Part shown: positions 56,976 through 64,000 of the stretch, piece by piece
Layout: each line of letters opens with the position of its first letter
Position numbering within the stretch: position 1 is the first letter of the stretch
Source: Tethya wilhelma
Lineage: Eukaryota; Porifera; Demospongiae; Tethyida; Tethyidae
Direction: 5' to 3'
Length of the DNA: 64,000 bases
Assembly: GCA_964030475.1 (NCBI GenBank)
Contig: CAXIPT010000020.1
Location: 125,912 to 189,911, forward strand
Program-made: the position numbers and the translations under genes
The notes under the pieces: generated by a model
The model's database searches: none
Told to the model about the DNA's origin: nothing
Seen by the model: only the letters and a program-made list of their open reading frames with translations

Positions 56976-57205
56976 AGACTAGACCTATAGCAAATTTTTT
57001 GTACAGTTTGTATATTAATTTCGTGTATTATTGTACCAACAATGATCAACAATGATTCTTACTGAAAGTCATCACTACCTGCATTCGAAGAAAGCATCAA
57101 GCAAAAATAATTATGCGGGTTGGGCGTGCCAGTAGTAAAAATGATGCCATGCAATCATACCCAGAACAGCTGCCATACACAATTGGAAAAAAAAAATCGA
57201 TCAAA

Positions 57206-58227
57206 ATGGCTGAAGGATTTGACAGGTACTATTATTTGATTAAGGGACAAATACCTAAACCTAAAGTTTGCATGTACTATTTTTGGTTACGTAGATCAGC
57301 AATTGCGAAGAAACAGAGACTGTAAGTATTAGTTACATCAAAACTATTAAAATCATACTGGTTACATTTATAACAGAGAACAAGATTTGCTGGATATTTT
57401 ACAGCTCTCTACTCATGTTCAGTAAGTTAATGCATACCTTCATTACTAACTGTATAGTTTTTACCTATCTATTAATACTAGTCATGTATCAGGAGCGCTA
57501 AAAGAGATAGTAGAAGGTAAGCTATGTCTATAGCTACTATAGATTAATTTCCTCGTTTAAAACTGCTTGCTATTTATTTTTGCACTTAGACTACCGACAA
57601 TTTTTTCTCTGTGGCAAGTATTAAATTTACCAAACTTTCTTATAACATTATTTTTCTCTTACACTCAACTAACAATAGACCCACGCTATGGCAGCATAAC
57701 TGGCTCTCCACTTCCACCTCCCATAGTTGGCCCCCCACTCTACTTGCCTTCTTCCTCCCATGTGCCTCCTCCAGCCATGTCTCCACCATCCTCCCCCACC
57801 TTCTCTCCTCCTGGGTCTCCCACCTTGCCTCCGCCTGGGTCTCACACCTTGCCTCCACCTGGGTCTCCCACCTTGCCTCCTCCTGGGTCTCCCACCTTGC
57901 CTTCTCCTGGGTCTCCCACCTTGCCTCCACCTGGGTTTCCCACCTTGCCTCATCCTGGGTCTCCCACCTTGCCTCCACCTAGGTCTCCCACCTTGTCTCC
58001 TCCTGGGTCTCCCACCTTGCCTCCACCTACATCCCCAACTTTGTCTCCTCCTGGGTCTCCCACCTTGCTTCCTCTTGCATCCCCAACCTTGTCCACCTCC
58101 TCTTCATGTTATGAAGTAATTCATGTTGACAGGTAAGCCTTTGATATGAATATTCGTTGATCTTTTCATTGCTCTCTGCTTTTACAGCAACAAAGAGGAA
58201 GAAAAGAAAGAAGAAAGAAAAGATTAG
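57206..58227 (+). CDS. Proline-rich transposon-encoded protein, copy B (intact)
   Basis: Six exons: 57206-57321, 57377-57421, 57482-57516, 57590-57613, 57679-58132 and 58188-58227. They sum to 714 bases, 237 residues, with every junction in phase. The intron at 57614 uses a GC donor (gcaagt); the others are GT-AG. The N-terminal ~75 residues are basic and aromatic (MAEGFDRYYYLIKGQIPKPK, CMYYFWLRRSAIAKK) and include a helix EQDLLDILQLS. The rest is a tandem of GSPTLPPP units, then a charged tail (NKEEEKKEERKD). It has no membrane segment. It always follows the DUF7869-type transposase, so it is probably that element's second gene. I do not recognise the family. Confidence 0.75.
57780..58090 (+). 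repeat. 24-base coding minisatellite (GSPTLPPP)
   Basis: About a dozen units of tgggtctcccaccttgcctc plus 4 bases lie in the last large exon. All frames of both strands stay open here because the period is a multiple of three. Confidence 0.95.
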
Positions 58228-58379
58228 TATGTGAGTTAACCAGTGATTTTACATGCAAAAGTTTCACACAAATCATTAATTTTATACAGATAAAAGAAGA
58301 ACTAGAAATGAACAAACTCTCTCTCTAGCAAGTTACTGTGTTTGCCATTAATAAAGTTTAACAAAAAGGTTACAATCTT

Positions 58380-58700
58380 AATCTATAGACTAAGTCGAGA
58401 GAAAGAGAGTTTGTGTGAGTAGTAGTAGGTGTGGTGCAAATTGCACACGAGAGTTAGAGTATGTGTTGTGTTGAAATAACAAGAGTGAGAGAAAGAACAC
58501 TGTGAGTAACAGTACATGTAGGTATGTATGTGTGGTTTGCAAGTGAAAGAGCATGTGTGTTGAAATTGTACAAGAGAGAAAGAGCATGCATGTAACTGGT
58601 GTCACAGAGTTGAAATTGAACAAAAGAGAGAACAATTGTGAATTAATAGCAGGTATGTATGACATAGCAATTGTATGAGAGAGTATGTAACTGCACAACG
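58380..58700. repeat. Purine-rich imperfect repeat
   Basis: A gagagaaagag phrase followed by catg or tttgtg and a (g)ttgaaat(t)g phrase recurs four or five times. Non-coding. Confidence 0.6.
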
Positions 58701-59929
58701 CACTAACTTAAAGGTGTGTGTAAGTGTGTCTGCAAAATTAATATCCAAACAAAAGCTGCATGTCAATTAACCGTAGGACCACCCTGCAAACTAAAAAGCT
58801 CAGATTAAAAGATTCTAGTATCAAAAATTGTTACACTTAAACTACATACTGAATTGCATGAAATTCAAGGCTCTAGATCTGGACTTCACAACCACACTTG
58901 TTCTTGTGCAGTGTGCATTATCTAGAATTAACAGATGCTCTGGATTTGCCAGTAGAAATGCAGAATACATGTTCTTCACCAAGATAAACAGGGGCCCGGC
59001 AGTGACTCAATTAACAAGGTACTATCTTCAGTGTGCATACTAATTTTTCTGCGCGCTACGTCATTCACGTGATTTTGCGTACCAGGCTCTCTCCCTTCCT
59101 ATTTTTTAGCATGTAATATTCAGGGAGAGAGCCTGGGAACGAGGCTAAGTTAATTTGTGTTATCTTTGGATTAAAGTGTTTTTCTTTGGGTTCTAGACTG
59201 AAATCTAGCTGCCCATGAAGTATAAAATATCCTTAGGAGAAATTCTAACCTCAGTACAGCCAGTCTGACGATGATCATGACAAATAAGGCAGGTATGTCT
59301 TGGACTGTATTGGCACACTCAGAGGAAGTACAGTCATATCTGAGACAATCTGTGTGTGTGTGTGTGTGTGTGTGCGTGCCATGCACAGACGCCAAGGGTT
59401 GTCAATGCAAGGTTATAACAAAGAGAAACCACATTTCCATAACCTGCTGAATGGTGTTAGTCAGGGATGACATAAATTCTGAATGCTATTATTGTATAGT
59501 AATAAAAGGCTACAAATAGTAAGCCCAACCAGTTGAAACTGGTGCTATGGACTGGATATGAATAGAGGCAAATTGCAAACTGCTATCACAAACTTACCTG
59601 AAGTTTTCACAATGTTTCTTTGCACTTGCTGTTTAAAATTTCCCTTCGTTTGTGTGCACCCAGGAGGCTACATTCCTTGTACTAAGAAGCTATAAGTCCT
59701 TCTGTACCTGTATGGATACAACACTAGCCGTAACCTACATTGTTTGTGCTATAAATGTAGCGCAAGGCTAACAAAACTAGACCTAGTGTTCATTCAGTAG
59801 CGTTGCTAGCTAGCAGTATGAGAATTACTAGTTCTTGTCATTACGAACGCTTGCTAGCAACACTAGTAAAAATGCTAGTTTAGGAAGTTATTCTAGACAT
59901 TACCAATAGTAAGCGCTTACCTTCAAGGG
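58701..59929. other. No gene seen; small hairpin and microsatellite
   Basis: A 14-base perfect inverted pair ccaggctctctccc / gggagagagcctgg lies at 59082-59095 and 59123-59136. A (GT)n run lies at 59349-59374. Nothing else is supportable. Confidence 0.5.
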
Positions 59930-60300
59930 TCCAATAGTTGTTTTCTGTGTCTTTTTTCTTCATTCACTGGAAAAATTTCGAAGACCATGTGGCTTCTGTG
60001 GTAATATTCATTGCCACAAGTACATGGAAACGTGTACTGTACATGATTCAATTAAGATACGGAGAGTATACGGACCGCCCATAGTTTGCTTAGAAACGAG
60101 TTTACAACCGTTTTTCTAGGAAGCCACGAGTGGAGGCAGGGCTGCTTGTAAGCGCTATATCTGGAAAACCGCTAGAGATATGGACACCAAATTTTGATAT
60201 GCGCTTCCTGGAAAGGTGCAGATATACATGGAACAGCTATCTCAAAATTCGCAGAAATTCCCAAACGTCAGGTTTTCGCTTGACACATCACATATGGCTT
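59930..60300 (-). repeat. Family T repeat, copy 3 (reverse)
   Basis: Matches 19886-20120 and 20988-21070 reversed. It also continues into caggttttcgcttgacac, the flank sequence that the transposon at 41658 was inserted into. Confidence 0.8.
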
Positions 60301-60433
60301 CAGTGGTGCTAATACTGTATATATTACATTATTTTATTGTAGAACAAAGTCATATGAATAAGTCATGTGCTGCCTTGTTAGCTTAATTTGTTCCATGTTT
60401 GGAAGTGACAATAGACTTACTGTACATCTCATG

Positions 60434-60437
<4 letters not shown>

Positions 60438-60477
<40 letters not shown>
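60438..60477. repeat. (GT)n microsatellite
   Basis: About 20 units. Confidence 0.95.
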
Positions 60478-60481
<4 letters not shown>

Positions 60482-60915
60482 TGTTGTGGGTGGCAGTACC
60501 ATGGCAGGAGGTCTAGATCATACACCTTTGAGTTTGACCACTTTCAACAAATCTGATGTACAGCCAAAATTGACCTAATGGCTGTTAAAGAAAAAAAGTT
60601 GTTGCTATGTAAACTATGGACACCTGAAGGCTTGACACTACTGATCAAAGAATTGCAGAGATATACATACTCTGATACTGACACCCACAAAGGGACAGAG
60701 ATACTTGGATACTGGCATCCCAATCCTGCCACACACACAGTGTCTACATTATACTTGCCTGTTCTTGCTAATGTCTTGTTTCCCATTCCGCCCTCCCACA
60801 CACTGACACCCACACATTATTGATTTTTGGTGTCTCTATGCTATGATGTTTTCATATCAATGAATTGTTAGATAGCTATTTTGTTCTGATTTTCTATTAC
60901 AGATGAAGGTGAACA
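60478..60915. other. No gene seen
   Basis: The 81-residue frame at 60578-60823 has no recognised domain and no splice support, so I leave it uncalled. Confidence 0.4.
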
Positions 60916-61150
60916 AGAATAAAAACATTGAAATGTAATGAGACACAGGAATGGCCAAATCATAAAAAAGAAAGCAAACAAGTGGAATGGCTGTTACAGA
61001 ATCCTTCTATGGGCTGTCTTTTTACTGTGTCAAGTCCTTCATTTTGCCCACAGGAAGAATTCTTTTCACACTCTAACAGCCATTCCACTTGTTTGCTTTC
61101 TTTTTTATGATTTGGCCATTCCTGTGTCTCATTACATTTCAATGTTTTTT
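60916..61150. mobile_element. Foldback element
   Basis: Complementary arms of the family at 414-682. It ends at an N (61151). Confidence 0.85.
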
Positions 61151-61151
61151 N

Positions 61152-61302
61152 GTGTGTGGACCTTCCCCTTCGATTCGCTGTCAAATCGAAAGTGATGGAT
61201 CTTCTTGATTCCTTTGGTGGCTGTCTTCTTGTAGTAGGGATCAAAGAAGATCCATCACTTTCGATTTGACAGCGAATCGAAGGGGAAGGTCCACACACGT
61301 CA
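61152..61302. repeat. Palindromic piece of transposase gene
   Basis: 61152-61210 is the reverse complement of about 61243-61302, both copies of the KGIKKIHHFRFDSESKGKV coding segment; the middle ~30 bases form the loop. Confidence 0.9.
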
Positions 61303-61660
61303 GCACTGTGATGACACAGAGACAACAGTCAAAGATTTGAAAAAAATACCATCAAAAGATGACATGCCTGACATGATCATCCCAACTGGTTAAAGTAGAG
61401 ATAGACAAGTGTACCTGTACGAAAAAATCAGAGAGTTTGTGCCTGAGGAACACCGTGACGCTGTTTGCCCAAAACCAGATGACTATGACCATAGTGGTAG
61501 TGGTAGTACACCTGCTCCAACTCCTGGACCATCCACACGTGTGGCTAGTGATAGTGAGAATGAGAATGTAGAAGACTACCTCCTAAAAAGAAACGAAAAT
61601 GTTCACACTGTAAACAAACAGGGCACAACATTCGTAGTTGTCCACAGAAACAGTAGTTGT
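61238..61660 (+). pseudogene. DUF7869-type transposase, copy C (C-terminal fragment)
   Basis: Starts at the segment IKKIHHFRFDSESKGKVHT and continues to the acidic tail. It has a 12-base deletion near 61315, a lost base near 61391 (stop after IIPTG), and the same frameshift that breaks the zinc knuckle as in copy B. About 80% of the gene is missing upstream. Confidence 0.85.
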
Positions 61661-61779
61661 CAAAGTGTGTAAATTAAGTCATTGACTGTTGTTCTGCTTT
61701 GTTATCAGGCAGGTACGTAGGTGTTTAATTATTATGATTGTTTCAAATTTTTTTAACAAGTATACACAAGCACACACTT

Positions 61780-61919
61780 TAGGATTTACAGAGACAACAT
61801 CATGCTGGTCAAGAATCAAATATTTTTGGGATGCCATGTCACTCTGGGGTCCACGTCCCGCATCCTGGGGTCAATGGTTTACCATGACTATTGGTGCTAA
61901 CGAGAGTGATGAAGACTAG
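61780..61919 (+). CDS. Conserved small frame, copy C
   Basis: Same frame as 45380-45526, full length, ending ANESDED. Confidence 0.5.
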
Positions 61920-61955
61920 ACCTATAGCAAACTTTTTGTACAGTTTGTACATTAA

Positions 61956-62571
61956 CTCTTTAGGGCCTAAATTTATTATGCATATTTAATTAGATTTTAT
62001 GAATATTTAATTAACCTTGGTTTTTGTACATTTTTGTTTTTGCTTTAGCCTTAGTCACTCTCTTTTGTAGCTAGTTGAGCTTAGCTATGGTTGTACTAAG
62101 CCATGGCTATATCAAATTAGTTCTAAGTTAGCTTTTATTAACTTAAAAGCTTGCAAAAACGGAAGGGGTCAAAGTTCGCCAAACGACCTGCATACTTTAG
62201 GCTATTTTTCCAGCTTGAAGAGCGGCACTGCAAAAGCGCTTGCATGCAGGAATAGCCTAAGCCTCCCTGCATCTCTATAGCTAGCGTCAAGCTTCTCCTG
62301 CTAAGCACTAAGAAAAAACGTGAGTTTAAAACCAAAGGTCACGATCTCGCGATCGCGACCTTTGAACTCTAAAGCTTATATCTCCCCTCCCACTAATCAG
62401 ACCTGACTCTTACTTAGTATTTTAGTAGAGCACTTCCTTACCTAACTGCACAGCAAGTCTAAAGCTAATAGCTCAAACGCTATGGCTATAAAATAAAAAA
62501 TGCGAAAAATCGCAGATTACGCGATCGTAGAATACGCGCGTGCGACTTTTGGCGCTGTCGGCCCTAAAGAG
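61956..62571 (+). mobile_element. CTCTTTAGGGCC MITE, third copy
   Basis: Flanked by TTAA on both sides (61952-61955 and 62572-62575). Copies A and B of the transposon have no insertion at this place. About 616 bases, no gene. Confidence 0.95.
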
Positions 62572-62765
62572 TTAATTTCGTGTATTATTGTACTAACAAT
62601 GATCAACAATGATTATTACTGAAAGTCATCACTACGTACATTCGCATCAAGCAAAGATAATTATGCGGGTTGGGCGTGCCAGTAGTAAAAATGATGCACA
62701 TGTATGCCATGGGATCATACCCATAACAGCTGCCATACACAATTTGAAAAAAAAAATCGATCAAA

Positions 62766-63771
62766 ATGGCTGAAGGATTTGACAGGTACTATTATTCGAT
62801 TAAGGGACAACTACCTAAACCTAAAGTTTGCATGTACTATTTTGGGTTACGTAGATCAGCAATTGCAAAGAAACAGAGACTGTAAGTATTAGTTACATCA
62901 AAACTGTTAAAATCATACTGGTTACATTTATAACAGAGAACAAGATTTGCTGGATATTTTACAGCTCTCTACTCATGTTCAGTAAGTTAATGCATACCTT
63001 CATTATTAACCGTATAGTTTTTACTTTATTAATACTAGTCATGTATCAGGAGCGCTAAAGGAGATGGTAGAAGGTAAGCTATATCTATAGCTACTATAGA
63101 TTAATTTCCTCGTTTAAAACTGCTTGCTATTTATTTTTGCACTTAGACTACTGACAATTTTTTCTCTGTGGTAAGTATTAATTTTACCAAACTTTCTTAA
63201 AACATTCAATAATTATCTTTCTCTTGCACTCAAACTAACAATAGACCCACGCTATGCCAGCATAACTGGCTCTCCACTTCCACCTCCCATAGTTGGCCCC
63301 CCACTCTACTTGCCTTCTTCCTCCCATGTGCCTCCTCCAGCCATGTCTCCACCATCCTCCCCCACCTTGTCTCCTCCTGGGTCTCCCACTTTGCCACCTC
63401 TTTCTGGGTCTCCCACCTTCTCTCCACCTGGGTCTCCCACCTTGCCACCTCCTCCTGGGTCTCCCACCTTCTCTCCACCTGGGTCTCCCACCTTGCCACC
63501 TCCTCCTGGGTCTCCCACCTTGCCACCTCCTCCTGGGTCTCCCACCTTATCTCCTCCTACACCCCCAACTTTGCCTCCTCCTGAGTCTCCCACCTTCTCT
63601 CCTCCTGGGTCGCTTCTTCTTGCATCCCCAACCTTGTCCACTTCCTCTTCATGTTATGAAGTAATTCATGTTGACAGGTAAGCCTTTGATATGAATATTC
63701 GTTATCTTTTCATTGCTCTTTGCTTCTACAGTGACAAAGAGGAAGAAAAGAAAGGGGAAAGAGAAGATTAG
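62766..63771 (+). CDS. Proline-rich transposon-encoded protein, copy C (intact)
   Basis: Exons 62766-62881, 62937-62981, 63039-63073, 63147-63170, 63245-63677 and 63732-63771 total 693 bases, 230 residues, fully in frame. Boundaries match copy B exon by exon. The fourth donor is GT (gtaagt) where copy B has GC. The proline-rich array has different units here (PPPPGSPTFSPPGSP), and is 21 bases shorter, yet stays in frame. Surrounding introns match copy B closely. Confidence 0.75.
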
Positions 63772-63889
63772 TATGTGAGTTACCAGTGATTTTACATACA
63801 AAAGTATCACACAAATCATTAATTTTATACAGATAAAAGAACTAGAACTGAACAAACTCTCTCTCTAGCAAATTACTGTTTGCTATTAA

Positions 63890-64000
63890 CTCTTTAGGGC
63901 CTAAATTTATTATGCATACTTAATTAGATTTTATGAATATTTAATTAACCTAGGTTTTTGTACATTTTTGTTCTTGCTTTAGCCTTAGTCACTCTCTTTT
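63890..64000 (+). mobile_element. CTCTTTAGGGCC MITE, fourth copy, cut by the window end
   Basis: Begins ctctttagggcctaaattta after TTAA. The 58.35-kb copy of this flank (gccattaataaag) is the empty site. Confidence 0.9.

Noticed and set aside
57611..58119. Antisense and alternate-frame proteins across the proline-rich array (also 63230-63681)
   Set aside because: Same cause: 24-base period. Only the GSPTLPPP frame fits the six-exon structure.
60578..60823. 81-residue frame MAVKEKKLLLCKLWTPEGL...
   Set aside because: No domain, no splice support and no second copy in the window; chance is as likely as a gene.

Overview
This window looks like animal nuclear DNA that is AT-rich, intron-bearing and saturated with DNA transposons. 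Introns are short (about 50-400 bases, GT-AG with some GC-AG). The protein families are ankyrin, SAM, OTU, CXXC and PHD domains plus hAT-like, KDZ-like and DUF7869-type transposases. I infer an early-branching invertebrate, most likely a demosponge, from this mix; no single gene proves it. There is no sign of an operon, virus, CRISPR array, rRNA or tRNA.

Layout. 0-6 kb: a 5'-truncated hAT-like transposase, then a minus-strand gene joining a CXXC zinc finger to an OTU protease, then a second hAT-like transposase (minus). 6-15 kb: mostly repeats, including two copies of a foldback repeat whose interiors point in opposite directions, and a broken Tc1/mariner-type transposase. 15-20 kb: a minus-strand OTU gene with SAM exons, divergent from a plus-strand C2H2/transposase-like gene cut off by another repeat. 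22.7-29.2 kb: the 3' part of an ankyrin-repeat gene, probably the best host gene here, with a complete 3.1-kb hAT-like transposon in one intron. 29.7 kb: what looks like a Tn5/Nextera library adapter in the assembly, followed by a second CXXC-OTU copy carrying a nonsense codon. 32-43 kb: four Ulp1-protease/PHD-finger loci, one convergent with a KDZ-like transposase end and one inside a 1.45-kb transposon with about 10-base target duplications. 44-64 kb: three copies of a transposon with a DUF7869-type transposase and, in two copies, an intact spliced gene for a proline-rich protein; plus a 2.6-kb element with a P2X7-tail-like fragment.

Nested insertions can be dated against paralogous empty sites inside the window. 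Three families duplicate TTAA; others give TTT, TACTC, CATGA or 9-10-base duplications. Single N characters at six places lie at or near repeat boundaries and probably mark contig joins, so junctions there (especially 4043, 17012, 29730-29761 and 61151) should not be trusted as biology without reads.
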